64,000 bases of DNA from Muribaculum sp. An289 (GCF_002159555.1 NZ_NFIV01000003.1:202125-266124); one strand, 5' to 3'. Numbered from the stretch's first letter, positions 43,451 through 52,556 are shown. The notes: generated by a model from the sequence alone, not told the origin. A program made the numbers and translations.

Positions 43451-44332
43451 TCAGTATTTTCCTGTCATGGAAATGAAGGCGTCTTCCAGAGTGGCCTTTT
43501 TGTCGGATAGTTGTCCGAAACGGATATTGTTTCCGGCAAGAAGTGCCGCAACCTCGTTTTTACGTAAAAATGAGCCGAATTCAAGCCTTCCTTTTATTGA
43601 ATACGGATGATAGATTCCCGGAATGTCCGATTCCGGCACTCTGTCCGTCTCGCAGGAGTAGAGCCGGAAGTTGTCGAGTATCTCTTTTGTCGGGCACTGT
43701 ATGAGTATTTTTCCGTAATCCATTATGATACAGTCATCCACAAGTCTTTCCATGTCCTGTATTATATGGGATGTAAGGAAGACCGTCTTACCTTCTGCTT
43801 TGGCATATTCACGCAGATAGTCGACGAAAAGCCTTCTGTATCCGGGGTCGAGCCCGAGGGAAAAATCATCAAGCACTAAAAGATCCGGGTTTTGCGCGAG
43901 TATGAGTCCAAGTGCGACCTGTGATCGCTGTCCGCAGGACATGCGCGAAATCCTCTGCCCCGGAGCTACTTTCAGTTTTCCTATCAATTCATAATAAGCC
44001 TCTTTTTTCCATTTTGGATAAAAGGCAGAGTAAAATCTTTCTATTTCCTTGATTGTCATGAATTCATACTGTACGTGCCCTTCTATGAGAAGGCCTATTC
44101 TCGCCTTTGTGCCAGGCCTCATTTTCCTGATGTCTTCTCCGAATATCATACATTTTCCATCGCGCGGCTCCAGATATCCGCTCAATATGTTTATGGTAGT
44201 GGTTTTCCCGGTCCCGTTTTTGCCGAGCAGTCCGAGAATGTGTCCTTTAGGTACGTCAAAAGAAAGATTTTCATAAATCATCCTTTTCCCATAATAATGT
44301 GACAGATTCCTGCATTCGATGATATTTTCCAT
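43451..44332 (-). CDS. ABC transporter ATP-binding protein
   Basis: A 293-residue ATPase. ATG 44332 (MENIIECRNLSHYYG) is preferred over the upstream frame start at 44353. Walker A is GLLGKNGTGKTT (about 33-44), signature region RMSCGQRSQVALGL, H-loop LTSHI. Walker B reads LLVLDDFSLGLDPGYRR, with Asp where most ABC ATPases have the catalytic Glu. I recall DDFS.GLDPGYRR in close relatives, so it is probably a subfamily trait and not a mutation. A C-terminal extension of 70 residues follows the core. It is first in an operon with the permease and DUF4857 protein, and may be driven by the -7 element at 44351-44358. Confidence 0.88.
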   Translation of the reverse strand: MENIIECRNLSHYYGKRMIYENLSFDVPKGHILGLLGKNGTGKTTTINILSGYLEPRDGKCMIFGEDIRKMRPGTKARIGLLIEGHVQYEFMTIKEIERFYSAFYPKWKKEAYYELIGKLKVAPGQRISRMSCGQRSQVALGLILAQNPDLLVLDDFSLGLDPGYRRLFVDYLREYAKAEGKTVFLTSHIIQDMERLVDDCIIMDYGKILIQCPTKEILDNFRLYSCETDRVPESDIPGIYHPYSIKGRLEFGSFLRKNEVAALLAGNNIRFGQLSDKKATLEDAFISMTGKY

Positions 44333-44350
44333 ATTAATTAATTTACAATG

Positions 44351-44358
44351 CAAAATTA
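44351..44358 (-). promoter_or_regulatory. -7 element for the ABC-DUF4857 operon
   Basis: TAATTTTG on the minus strand, 18 bases before the ATPase ATG. No clear -33 TTTG at the right distance. Confidence 0.45.
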
Positions 44359-44428
44359 CTGTATGCCCGAAACTCGCAGATTAGTTATTTATGATGCTTT
44401 TTTCCCATATTTTAATCATATTTGAGGA

Positions 44429-44459
44429 TTGTCGCCGCACACGGGCCGCTATAATTTTG
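44429..44459 (+). promoter_or_regulatory. Predicted promoter of the TonB-receptor operon, close to leaderless
   Basis: TTG at 44429-44431, 20 bases, TAATTTTG at 44452-44459. The start ATG is at 44468, so the transcript would begin within a few bases of the start codon. Confidence 0.6.
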
Positions 44460-44467
44460 CAGCCGTT

Positions 44468-47275
44468 ATGAGATTTGCGGCAATACATATCCTGGAGAAG
44501 TTTCTGCTTGTGTGCTGTGTCCTTTGCATGGACATGCAGCTGTCCCGTGCGGATGTCGATGACAGACACGTGTTTTCAATATCGGTCGTCGATAAGGTTA
44601 CTGGTGAGCCTTTGGTCTATCCGAATTGTTTTCTCCGCTCTGAAGAAGGCGGGCGCAAGTTGGTGGCCGGAGGAGATATGCACGGAGTCTGCCGGTTCTA
44701 CAATCTTCCGGACGGAGTCTATGGAATCACGGTCCTTTATATGGGAGAAATGTTCGATTGCGGTAAAATGACGGTAAAATCCGGGCTTTCGGCCTTTACG
44801 GTGAAAATAAATATCAAACCTATGCTGATAGACGAGGCTGTGGTCATTGCTACGGAGCCGAGAGGAAGTGTCACCAAATCCGTCATAGGAGTCGATGCCA
44901 TGAAACATCTCCAGCCTTCGAGCATAGCCGATGTCCTTGAGTTGATTCCAGGCGGGCGGGCTACGGACCCGGCCTTTTCGTCTGCCCAGATAGTTTCTCT
45001 GAGGGAAGCTTCTGTTCCCGGAAGCAATTATACCACAAGTTCTCTCGGAACACAGTTCACCATGGATGGCATACCTTTAAGTACAAATGCCAATCTTCAG
45101 TCCACACCTGCATACAGCAGTTACGGCGGTTCGTTCGTAAATCAGGGAGTTGACATGCGTTCGATATCTGCCGACGATATTGAATCCGTCGAGGTGGTGC
45201 GTGGCATAGCCTCGGCTGAATACGGCGACCTTACCAGCGGAATGGTGAACATAAAGCGCAGGCGGGGAGGTCGTGACCTGACTGCCCGTTTCAAATCCGA
45301 TATGAAAAGCAAACTTTTTTATGTAGGAAAAGGTTTCGAGACATCCGGAACGAAAGATCCTGTAAAAATCAATATCGGTGCAGGCTATTTGGACGCCAAG
45401 GCCGATCCCCGCAATACAAGGCAGAACTACAGACGGCTGTCGGCTTCGTTCAGGGTGAACAGAAGTTGGACAGGGAATGATGATTTCGTATTTTCTGCCG
45501 GCGGTTCTTTCGATTATTCCGGTTCTTTCGACAATGCCAAATCGGACCTGAATCTGGACTTCGGAACGCACGGTCCGGTAGAACGCTATAAATCACAGTA
45601 CAACAGGTTCGCCCTTTCCGGAGATTTCAGGCTGTCTTCCCGCAGGAACGGATTTTTCAGACGTTTCGATTTAAAGGCGGCCGTATCTGCCGACATGGAT
45701 GTGATTGACAGGTGGAAATATGTGGCCCTCGGGAGCGAAGTGCCGCTTTCGACGGCAAGGGAGGAGGGAGAATACAATGTCGAAGCCCTTCCGGCAAAAT
45801 ATGAGGCCTCTATGAAAATAGAAGGTATTCCGTTCAATGCTTTTCTTAAAAGTACGGCGCATTTCAGGTTCGGCGGCCCGAAATTCGGCAATAATCTGCT
45901 TGCCGGTGCGGAATGGAGCATGGACAAGAACTATGGGCGGGGCCTGATTTTCGATGTTACAAGGCCGTTTTCCCCGGACATGAACGTGAGGCCCCGCGCT
46001 TTCAATTCCATTCCGGCCATGCATCAGTTTTCGTTATATGCTGAAGACAATATGAACATTGTGCTTGGAGGCGGTTTCAGGCTGGACGCCATGTTGGGGC
46101 TAAGGGCATCGATGTTGTTGAATTTGTCCGGTGCATACGACCTCAGCCGCAAGGTCTTTGCGGATCCGAGGGTGAATGCGACTTTGTATTTTCCGTCCTT
46201 CGACTTGGACGGGGGCCCTTTTGAAGTGTCATTGTCGGGAGGTTTCGGCATGCATACCAAATTCCCGACATTGGACTATCTGTATCCCGAGTATATTTAC
46301 TACGATATTCCTCAAATGAACTTCTGGCCGGCTGATCCTGAAAAACGTCTTATCAACCTGAAAGTGTTCAAAATAGATCCTGTCAATCACGCCCTTGATG
46401 CAGCAACCAATCTGAAATGGGAAATAAGAGGGGATTTCTCATGGAAAGACAACAGCCTGTCTGTTACCTATTTCCGTGAGGATATGACTTCCGGTTTCAG
46501 ATATCAGGGCCGCCTTGTCACTTTCGTTACCAAGGACTATGACGAGCAGTCGGTCGATCCGTCACAGCTTACCGGACCTCCGGACCTTTCGAACGTGCCA
46601 TACGTGCTCGATACACTGCTTACTACATACAGTGTCCCGGACAATGGAAGCCGGACATTGAAAGAAGGGGTGGAGTTCAGTTTCGTTTCTGCAAGGATAC
46701 GTCCAATCAAGACCCGTATCATCGTGACAGGGGCGTGGTTCAGGACTGTCTACCGCAACAGCCTTCCTGATTTTTACCGCCCGCTTTCCAATGTCGGAGG
46801 AAAAACCTATCCGTATATAGGATATTATGCCGAAACGGACGGATACCTAAGGGAAATGTTCAATACCAATTTTACTTTCGATACGCAGATCCCCCGTCTC
46901 GGACTGATTTTCACTACCTCCTTCCAGTGCCTTTGGTTTACCGGAAGCCAGACACTTTACGTAAATCCGTATCCGGAGTATTATATAGACAATTCGGGAA
47001 CCTGGCACGAGTTTACGGACGAGTCGGCGGAAAACGATTTGCTCGCTCAATTGATTCAGGACAGCGACCCTTCGGTATTCAGATACAATACGGTCCCTTT
47101 CAGTATGAATGTCAACTTGAAAGTTACCAAAACCCTTTTCCGCGACAAATTGTCCTTGTCCGTTTTTGTCAATAAGATTCTGGATGTGACCCCTGCGTAC
47201 CGGACTTCGGCCGGAGTGCTTGTGCGCCGCAGTGTCCAGCCGTATTTCGGAATGGAACTTAATTTTAAAATATGA
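44468..47275 (+). CDS. TonB-dependent outer-membrane receptor
   Basis: A 935-residue receptor from the ATG at 44468. Signal-like N-terminus (ILEKFLLVCCVLCMDMQLSRA), a carboxypeptidase-regulatory/N-terminal beta domain (FSISVVDKVTGEPLVYPNCFLR, about 35-125), a plug (VTKSVIGVDAMKHLQPSSIADVLELIPGG; TQFTMDGIPLS; ISADDIESVEVVRGIASAEYGDLTSGMVNIKRR) and a 22-strand-type barrel to the final aromatic residues. No SusD gene follows; instead a small lipoprotein, a DUF6850 barrel and a DUF4876 protein do. That combination is a recurrent Bacteroidales locus, usually thought of as uptake of something other than glycan, perhaps a metal chelate or heme, but unproved. Confidence 0.92.
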   Translation: MRFAAIHILEKFLLVCCVLCMDMQLSRADVDDRHVFSISVVDKVTGEPLVYPNCFLRSEEGGRKLVAGGDMHGVCRFYNLPDGVYGITVLYMGEMFDCGKMTVKSGLSAFTVKINIKPMLIDEAVVIATEPRGSVTKSVIGVDAMKHLQPSSIADVLELIPGGRATDPAFSSAQIVSLREASVPGSNYTTSSLGTQFTMDGIPLSTNANLQSTPAYSSYGGSFVNQGVDMRSISADDIESVEVVRGIASAEYGDLTSGMVNIKRRRGGRDLTARFKSDMKSKLFYVGKGFETSGTKDPVKINIGAGYLDAKADPRNTRQNYRRLSASFRVNRSWTGNDDFVFSAGGSFDYSGSFDNAKSDLNLDFGTHGPVERYKSQYNRFALSGDFRLSSRRNGFFRRFDLKAAVSADMDVIDRWKYVALGSEVPLSTAREEGEYNVEALPAKYEASMKIEGIPFNAFLKSTAHFRFGGPKFGNNLLAGAEWSMDKNYGRGLIFDVTRPFSPDMNVRPRAFNSIPAMHQFSLYAEDNMNIVLGGGFRLDAMLGLRASMLLNLSGAYDLSRKVFADPRVNATLYFPSFDLDGGPFEVSLSGGFGMHTKFPTLDYLYPEYIYYDIPQMNFWPADPEKRLINLKVFKIDPVNHALDAATNLKWEIRGDFSWKDNSLSVTYFREDMTSGFRYQGRLVTFVTKDYDEQSVDPSQLTGPPDLSNVPYVLDTLLTTYSVPDNGSRTLKEGVEFSFVSARIRPIKTRIIVTGAWFRTVYRNSLPDFYRPLSNVGGKTYPYIGYYAETDGYLREMFNTNFTFDTQIPRLGLIFTTSFQCLWFTGSQTLYVNPYPEYYIDNSGTWHEFTDESAENDLLAQLIQDSDPSVFRYNTVPFSMNVNLKVTKTLFRDKLSLSVFVNKILDVTPAYRTSAGVLVRRSVQPYFGMELNFKI

Positions 47276-47296
47276 CACGTTAAAATATGCCACGCC

Positions 47297-47719
47297 ATGG
47301 GAAGGTTGAAAATAGGAAATGTCTTAAAATATAAGGCGGCGGTTTTGGCCGTCTGCATGTTGACGTCCGCAGGTTGCGCGAGGCTCGATGAGGAGTCTGT
47401 TTTTACGGAAGTGGATATCGAACTCGTGTTGCCTGACGGACGTAATGCCGTACTGCTCACTGTAGAAGGCGATGAAAATGTATCGTTTTTCCGTAATCTG
47501 AATACGAAGGAAAACTATGCCTATCCGCGTTTTGTGAACTGCCGCGGGTCGATGCGTGTGCAGAAAGGTGTATATCTGCTGGGTTTCGACGCCTTGGCGG
47601 ATTTCGGCGACGGTACGGTGAGAAGGGTCAGGAGCGCTTCACACCGCCAGCCTGCCGATGCCGTATACCTGATCGGAGACAAGGAAACACTTGTGTTGAA
47701 ACTTACTTATCTGAATTGA
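47297..47719 (+). CDS. Small lipoprotein of the TonB/DUF6850/DUF4876 locus
   Basis: A 140-residue predicted lipoprotein: hydrophobic AAVLAVCMLTSAGC with lipobox SAGC. Mature part is a single beta-rich domain (EVDIELVLPDGRNAVLLTVEG; KGVYLLGFDALADFGDGTVRRVR; YLIGDKETLVLKLTYLN), resembling the carboxypeptidase-like or DUF-type domains that precede DUF4876 proteins. It starts 21 bp after the receptor stop and ends 1 bp before the next ATG, so it is in the operon. No function can be read from it; a surface-exposed binding partner of the receptor is possible. Confidence 0.7.
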   Translation: MGRLKIGNVLKYKAAVLAVCMLTSAGCARLDEESVFTEVDIELVLPDGRNAVLLTVEGDENVSFFRNLNTKENYAYPRFVNCRGSMRVQKGVYLLGFDALADFGDGTVRRVRSASHRQPADAVYLIGDKETLVLKLTYLN

Positions 47720-47720
47720 T

Positions 47721-49250
47721 ATGAAAGATGTAGTCAGGATATTGTCTGTGGCGTTTTCTGTTTGCCAAGCATTGTTTTGCTACGGACAGACGGCTTCGGA
47801 TACGGTGGATGTAAATGAAAAGACCTTTATGTTGTCCGGTCCCGGAGCGGTTTTCGGAAAGGGCATTTATGAGGCATCTCCGGCCGCTTCCCTGTACCGT
47901 TACGGCGTTTCATATACCGAGATAGGGGCCTCGTACAGGATGAGGGACGAGAATGAGGCTTTGCTGATGCAGCTCGGCGACCGTTTCGATGCCGGTGCTT
48001 TCACGGCGGACTCCTGGCTCAGGCTTGACTCTGCCTCGGCGGCTTTCGCATCTGTCGAATATGTGAACGGGCGCACGGCCGGCGTGCTTTGGAACTCTTC
48101 TTCCGATTTTCTCCTGCTGTATCCTTATGTTACGGCGGATACGGTAGGGGGCAGCCTTTCGTATGAAAAATATTTTTTCTCCGGAGGATATTCGCGCCGC
48201 GACGGGGTTGTCAGTTATGGCGTTTATGGCTCATATCGTGCACTTCATGAGTATCGTCGGATTGATCCGCGTCCCCGCAATATTACTTCTGATTTCAAGG
48301 CGGCTGTTTCCGCCGGCTGTTCTTTCGGAGAATATATTCTTGAAGCCGCTTTCTCCGTAAGGCTGTACAGGCAGATATCCGATGTGGATTTCTACGACCC
48401 GTCCGGGGCAAATACTTCCGAGATTCCGATGACGGGACTCGGTACTTATTATGAGCGGTTTTCAGGAACGGGAGCCTATCTCGGGACCTATCACAAGGGA
48501 AACGGTTACTGTGTATCCATAGGGCTTGTTCCCGAAAACCGCCGGGGTTGGCTGGCGGGTGCGGAATATGATGTTCTGACAATCGGAAGGCTGCTCAGCA
48601 ATCAGAACGATGTGCCGATTACGTCTCTTGCGCTTTCCTCCCTGTCGCTTTATGCTGCGTACAGGGGAGACGGCCTGGGAGTCTACGTACAGGGCCGTCT
48701 CGGGCAGAGGCTTGGTTATGAGAATGTAATAGACAACGGTTCTTCCAACATGTTCAATGTGCTCGGAAGTTATGGGATGTATCTGTCAAAGAATTTTTCC
48801 GTAATTGCCGGCGGATACCGGGAGTGGAAGCGGGGTTCTGCCTTATGGTCCGTTTCTCCGGAAGCAGGCTGGAGGTCGTTCTTGTCCGAGTATCTGTATC
48901 CACGCAGGGTCATGGATTGCGGCGGCGTATCTTTTCGTTTCCCGGTAAGTTTTACGGTTGTAAAGGGTCCTTGGCTTATAAGGGCGGGGCTTTCTCCGGA
49001 GGCTTATGTCTCTACCGGCGGAACTCTGGACATTTCCCCTTTGGGGGCCGAGGCTGCCATGACAGAGATGGTCGGGGCCGTATTTTCGACACTGTCTTCC
49101 TCTGCTTACGGCGGCAGGGCTTCGTTAAGGCTACAGCGTTCCCTAAACCGGACGATGGCCGTTTTCATCCGTGCGGATTATGGATTTTTCCGTTATTCTT
49201 CCGGCAATGTCCGGAATCGGGCGGATATTAAAATGGGGATATGTTTTTAA
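47721..49250 (+). CDS. DUF6850 family outer-membrane beta-barrel protein
   Basis: A 509-residue protein with signal peptide (MKDVVRILSVAFSVCQALFCYGQ). It consists of about sixteen amphipathic strands with Tyr/Gly-rich turns (ASLYRYGVSYTEIGASYRM; SLSYEKYFFSGGYSRRDGVVSYGVYGSY; GLGVYVQGRLGQRLGYENV) and ends in a strand with a terminal aromatic residue, IKMGICF, as barrels inserted by BAM do. This fits DUF6850. Its position between the lipoprotein and the DUF4876 gene, downstream of a TonB receptor, matches the known gene order of this family. It may be a second channel or a surface-display barrel. Confidence 0.8.
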   Translation: MKDVVRILSVAFSVCQALFCYGQTASDTVDVNEKTFMLSGPGAVFGKGIYEASPAASLYRYGVSYTEIGASYRMRDENEALLMQLGDRFDAGAFTADSWLRLDSASAAFASVEYVNGRTAGVLWNSSSDFLLLYPYVTADTVGGSLSYEKYFFSGGYSRRDGVVSYGVYGSYRALHEYRRIDPRPRNITSDFKAAVSAGCSFGEYILEAAFSVRLYRQISDVDFYDPSGANTSEIPMTGLGTYYERFSGTGAYLGTYHKGNGYCVSIGLVPENRRGWLAGAEYDVLTIGRLLSNQNDVPITSLALSSLSLYAAYRGDGLGVYVQGRLGQRLGYENVIDNGSSNMFNVLGSYGMYLSKNFSVIAGGYREWKRGSALWSVSPEAGWRSFLSEYLYPRRVMDCGGVSFRFPVSFTVVKGPWLIRAGLSPEAYVSTGGTLDISPLGAEAAMTEMVGAVFSTLSSSAYGGRASLRLQRSLNRTMAVFIRADYGFFRYSSGNVRNRADIKMGICF

Positions 49251-49281
49251 AATATGTTCAATCAATTAAAATATTTTTAAA

Positions 49282-50739
49282 ATGAAAAAATTACTTTTGT
49301 TTTCAGCGATTGCCTTCCTTTTTACAGGATGTACGAAGGAAATTGAAAAACCGACTGTCGGGTTTGAACCGGACGAACTGACATTTACTGCCGATGGAGG
49401 GACTTTGTCTTTAAAGATAATCACTTCCGGCGAATGGTCCGTCGATCCAGGCTCTGCCGGATGGCTGACATTCGTTCCGGCTTCAGGTTCCGGAGATGCG
49501 ACTGTCGAGGTTACGGCTGCGGCTTATGCCGATGCTACGGACCGTACGGCTTCTGTCAAGGTCGTTTCTGTGAACGAAGGAGGTTCTGCGGAAGGCAGTC
49601 TGACGGTGGTACAATCCCGCAAGACACCTCCGGTACAGCCTCAGGTACGGGAAATTACTGTCAGGGCACGCGGCGGGGAAGTTACGCTTGATGCTCCGCA
49701 AGGATATTCTTACGTAGTGGCCGTCCCGTCCGCTATCGATTGGATTACGGTCGGAGAGCAGGGGCAGGATACCTTTGTCCTTGTGTTTAGGGAAAATGCA
49801 TCGGAAGAAGACCGCACTGCCTCGGTACAGTTGGTAAACAGCAAGGGAGAGACGTTGATGACACTCGACATCACCCAAAGCTGGCGCAACGTCTTCCCAG
49901 GCGAATTTCTTATAGAAGAACTTTTCTATACGAGCAATATAGTCGAGGAAACGGGCAGTCCGGACAGGTACCATGGTGATCAATACATAAAGATAACCAA
50001 CAATACCGATGAACTTCTGTATGCCGACGGCCTGATGGTCATGGAAGCGAAAATCAATTCCGCCCAGGATGTCACGTACACTCCGGATGTACGTCCCGAG
50101 TCTTGCGGAGTGCAGGCCATCTATGTAGTGCCGGGCAATGGTACGGATGTTCCTGTCGAACCTCATGGGTCTCTGCTGATTGTGAACAATGCACAGAATC
50201 ACAAGGCTACGAATCCGAATTCTTTCGATCTTACCGGCGCGGATTTCGAGTGGTATGACGAATCCACCAATTCGGCTTACCTCGATGTGGATAATCCCGA
50301 TGTCCCTAATATGGATAAATGGTTCTGCTACACCATGACAGTATGGTCCATGCATGACAGGGGCTTTTACGGTTATTGCATAGCCATGCCTCCGGCAGGT
50401 ACTGAGATGGATACTTACCTTGAAAATTACCGTTGGGAGGGGCAGTACATACTCCAGACCGTAGCAGGGGATTTCACGATGGATGTCACCAATGCTTACC
50501 TTGTTCCGAATTCATGGGTGCTCGATGCTGTCAACCTGAGTGTTGAAGAAGTTTTTTATACTCTTTCGTTCGATACATCCCTTGATGCAGGCTATACATA
50601 TTGCGGTACTACCGACCTTGATCCCGGACGTTACGGCAAGGCAGTCATAAGAAAGAAGGACGGAAACGGTTATCTTGTCGATACCAACAACTCTGCATCG
50701 GATTTCATTCCGAATACCACTCCGTCCCTTGCCGAATAG
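49282..50739 (+). CDS. DUF4876 family lipoprotein with BACON-like N-terminus
   Basis: A 485-residue predicted lipoprotein (MKKLLLFSAIAFLFTGC). Residues 28-115 are a BACON-type domain (FEPDELTFTADGGTLSLKI; GSGDATVEVTAAAYADATDRTASVKV), then a second one (ITVRARGGEVTLDAPQGYSYVV...DWITV). From about 205 the DUF4876 region begins (GEFLIEELFYTSN; DQYIKITNNTDELLYADGLMVMEAK), a lamin-tail-like fold with the typical YIKI.N.....YADG pattern and an SLLIVNNAQNH motif. It closes the TonB receptor operon 32 bp after DUF6850. Role probably ligand binding at the cell surface together with the receptor. Confidence 0.82.
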   Translation: MKKLLLFSAIAFLFTGCTKEIEKPTVGFEPDELTFTADGGTLSLKIITSGEWSVDPGSAGWLTFVPASGSGDATVEVTAAAYADATDRTASVKVVSVNEGGSAEGSLTVVQSRKTPPVQPQVREITVRARGGEVTLDAPQGYSYVVAVPSAIDWITVGEQGQDTFVLVFRENASEEDRTASVQLVNSKGETLMTLDITQSWRNVFPGEFLIEELFYTSNIVEETGSPDRYHGDQYIKITNNTDELLYADGLMVMEAKINSAQDVTYTPDVRPESCGVQAIYVVPGNGTDVPVEPHGSLLIVNNAQNHKATNPNSFDLTGADFEWYDESTNSAYLDVDNPDVPNMDKWFCYTMTVWSMHDRGFYGYCIAMPPAGTEMDTYLENYRWEGQYILQTVAGDFTMDVTNAYLVPNSWVLDAVNLSVEEVFYTLSFDTSLDAGYTYCGTTDLDPGRYGKAVIRKKDGNGYLVDTNNSASDFIPNTTPSLAE

Positions 50740-50803
50740 AAGCTGTTCTGGAAACCGTCAGAATTTTATACGCTTATGATAAGCCGGACTTGCCGTTTTT
50801 TAT

Positions 50804-50811
50804 TAATTTTG
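50804..50811 (+). promoter_or_regulatory. -7 element for the ATPase-nuclease pair
   Basis: TAATTTTG followed by C, 21 bases before the ATPase ATG at 50832. No good -33 box, so the promoter may be weak or regulated. Confidence 0.5.
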
Positions 50812-50831
50812 CATCTATAGTCAAAATAAAG

Positions 50832-52046
50832 ATGAAGGAAAGATTATATATTAAGAATTTTGGACCGATAAAGGAAGCCGAAGTCCATATTGACAAGGTT
50901 ACAATCCTGATTGGTAGGCAAGGGTCCGGCAAGAGTACGGTTGCGAAACTTTATTCCTTGTTTTCGTGGTTGGAAAAATCGTTGATGAGGCATTCCCTTA
51001 CCGAAAAACATATAACGCAATATGCCAGGTTCAGAAAAACATATTGCGCTTATAATGGCATCGATGACTATTTTTCAGACACAACTGTTATAGATTTTGA
51101 CGGTTTCCATTATTCTTTTTCATACGCTGAGGGGGTTTTGCGCGTTTGGGAAAGGGAACTCGGAAATGATGTGTTTAACATATCGAAAGTGATGTATGTC
51201 CCTGCCGAAAGAAGTATACTGGGCAGTGTGGATCACCCTTCTTTGATTAAAGGTCTGGGACAATCCATGGCGGCTTTTTCCGAAGAATACGGGCTGGCCA
51301 AACTGAATATCAGAAGCGGTTATATGCTTCCTTTTGAAAGTGTGGGTTTCGAATATGACGTATTGAACGATATGCCGAAATTGAAGTTGGAAGAAGGCAA
51401 GGAAATCAAATTGTCGGCAAGTTCGAGCGGTTTCCAGTCTTCCCTGCCGTTGTTGCTGGTATCGAAGAACCTGTTGGATATGGTGCGCAACAGTTCGGAG
51501 GCCAAGGATTTGTCCGTCCGGGAACGCGAGGCTTTGCAAAAAGAAGTAGAGTCGATACTTACCGATAATCAATTGAGCGAAGAGGTTAAAGCGGCATCTC
51601 TTCGTACAATTTCATCCCGTTTCAGATATACGCGTTTCGTGAATATCGTGGAAGAAATGGAACTTAACCTGTTCCCTGATTCTCAAAAAGGTGTCCTGTA
51701 TGAACTTCTGGAAAATGCAAAATCACTGGACGGGAACCGCCTGTTGTTAACGACTCATAGCCCGTATGTCATAAGTTATCTGACTCTTGCAGTCAAGGCC
51801 GAGTCGTTGGCCCGTATGGCTGAAGGGAATACAGTGTTGCGGGCAAGGATTAATGAAATAGTTCCGGAACACAGCCAGATAGCATCCTCGGATGTCGTCG
51901 TTTATGAGATGGACAACGGTAAAGCATGCAGGCTTGATGATTACGAAGGACTTCCGTCCGATGACAATTTTCTTAATGAAAGATTGAACGATACCAATGT
52001 TTCTTTTGATGCTCTATTGGAAATAGAAGATGAATTGAGGGGATAG
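50832..52046 (+). CDS. ABC-type AAA ATPase (AAA_15/AAA_21-like) of a two-gene operon
   Basis: A cytosolic ATPase of 404 residues. ATG 50832 (MKERLYIKNFGPIKEAEV) starts the family hallmark NFGPI-type strand; the open frame upstream is less likely. Walker A is GRQGSGKST (28-36), then a helical insertion with MYVPAERS (121-128), an ABC-signature-like LSASSSGFQS (194-203), a short helical arm (210-265), Walker B NIVEEMELNLFP with Glu274/Glu275, and H-loop TTHSPY (His309). The layout is that of RecF/OLD/PARIS-AriA type ATPases without a TOPRIM domain. The next gene, joined end to end, encodes a small nuclease-like protein. ATPase-plus-effector pairs of this form are often anti-phage systems; that is inference. 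Confidence 0.82.
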   Translation: MKERLYIKNFGPIKEAEVHIDKVTILIGRQGSGKSTVAKLYSLFSWLEKSLMRHSLTEKHITQYARFRKTYCAYNGIDDYFSDTTVIDFDGFHYSFSYAEGVLRVWERELGNDVFNISKVMYVPAERSILGSVDHPSLIKGLGQSMAAFSEEYGLAKLNIRSGYMLPFESVGFEYDVLNDMPKLKLEEGKEIKLSASSSGFQSSLPLLLVSKNLLDMVRNSSEAKDLSVREREALQKEVESILTDNQLSEEVKAASLRTISSRFRYTRFVNIVEEMELNLFPDSQKGVLYELLENAKSLDGNRLLLTTHSPYVISYLTLAVKAESLARMAEGNTVLRARINEIVPEHSQIASSDVVVYEMDNGKACRLDDYEGLPSDDNFLNERLNDTNVSFDALLEIEDELRG

Positions 52047-52556
52047 ATGATGAAAATAGATTTTTTCAAAGATGAGCAAATCGTTTCGGACAACTATTTC
52101 GGTCTTTGTGACGATGAGGATGAATCGTCTAAAACTCCGGCGTATGTAGATACGAATCCAGGGAATAAAGACAGGTGGATTGCAGATGTCAGAAACATTT
52201 CCGGCAAATCAATCGGTTTTGCGGCAGTAGATAATAAGATTGAAATCATTCGGGATGACGGAAGTATGGAAAATCGCTGTGATGCGATGCTCCATAATGA
52301 CGACTATATAATTTTTGTGGAATTGAAGGTGCAGGGAAAGGATTGGATCAAACATGCCGTGGAAGAGCAGTTGCAGACTACTATCGATATATTCAAGTCC
52401 TGCCATGATATAAGACAGTTCAGGCGGCGTATTGCGTATGCATGCAATAAAAGGCATCCGGCTTTTGCGGTTAGCCACAAGGAATATATGCAAAGATTCA
52501 GAAAGAGGAACGATGTAAGGTTGATAATAGGGTGCAGTATATTGCTTAAAGCTTAA
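52047..52556 (+). CDS. Small PD-(D/E)XK nuclease-like protein paired with the ATPase
   Basis: A 169-residue protein whose ATG directly follows the ATPase stop (TAG at 52044-52046). The central part reads NRCDAMLHNDDYIIFVELKVQ: an Asp (79), twelve residues, then Glu-x-Lys (92, 94) on a hydrophobic strand, and after it a helix with EEQLQTTIDIF, which could supply the Gln of motif IV. This is the core of PD-(D/E)XK nucleases. An acidic N-terminus and a C-terminal RKRNDVRLIIGCSILL strand flank it. No HNH, TOPRIM, TIR or DUF4435 motif was found, which separates it from Septu, OLD, Thoeris and PARIS partners. Function predicted only. Confidence 0.65.
   Translation: MMKIDFFKDEQIVSDNYFGLCDDEDESSKTPAYVDTNPGNKDRWIADVRNISGKSIGFAAVDNKIEIIRDDGSMENRCDAMLHNDDYIIFVELKVQGKDWIKHAVEEQLQTTIDIFKSCHDIRQFRRRIAYACNKRHPAFAVSHKEYMQRFRKRNDVRLIIGCSILLKA

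Noticed and set aside
50832..52556. PARIS, Septu or OLD as the identity of the ATPase-nuclease pair.
   Set aside because: No DUF4435/TOPRIM, HNH or OLD TOPRIM motif in the partner; left unnamed.
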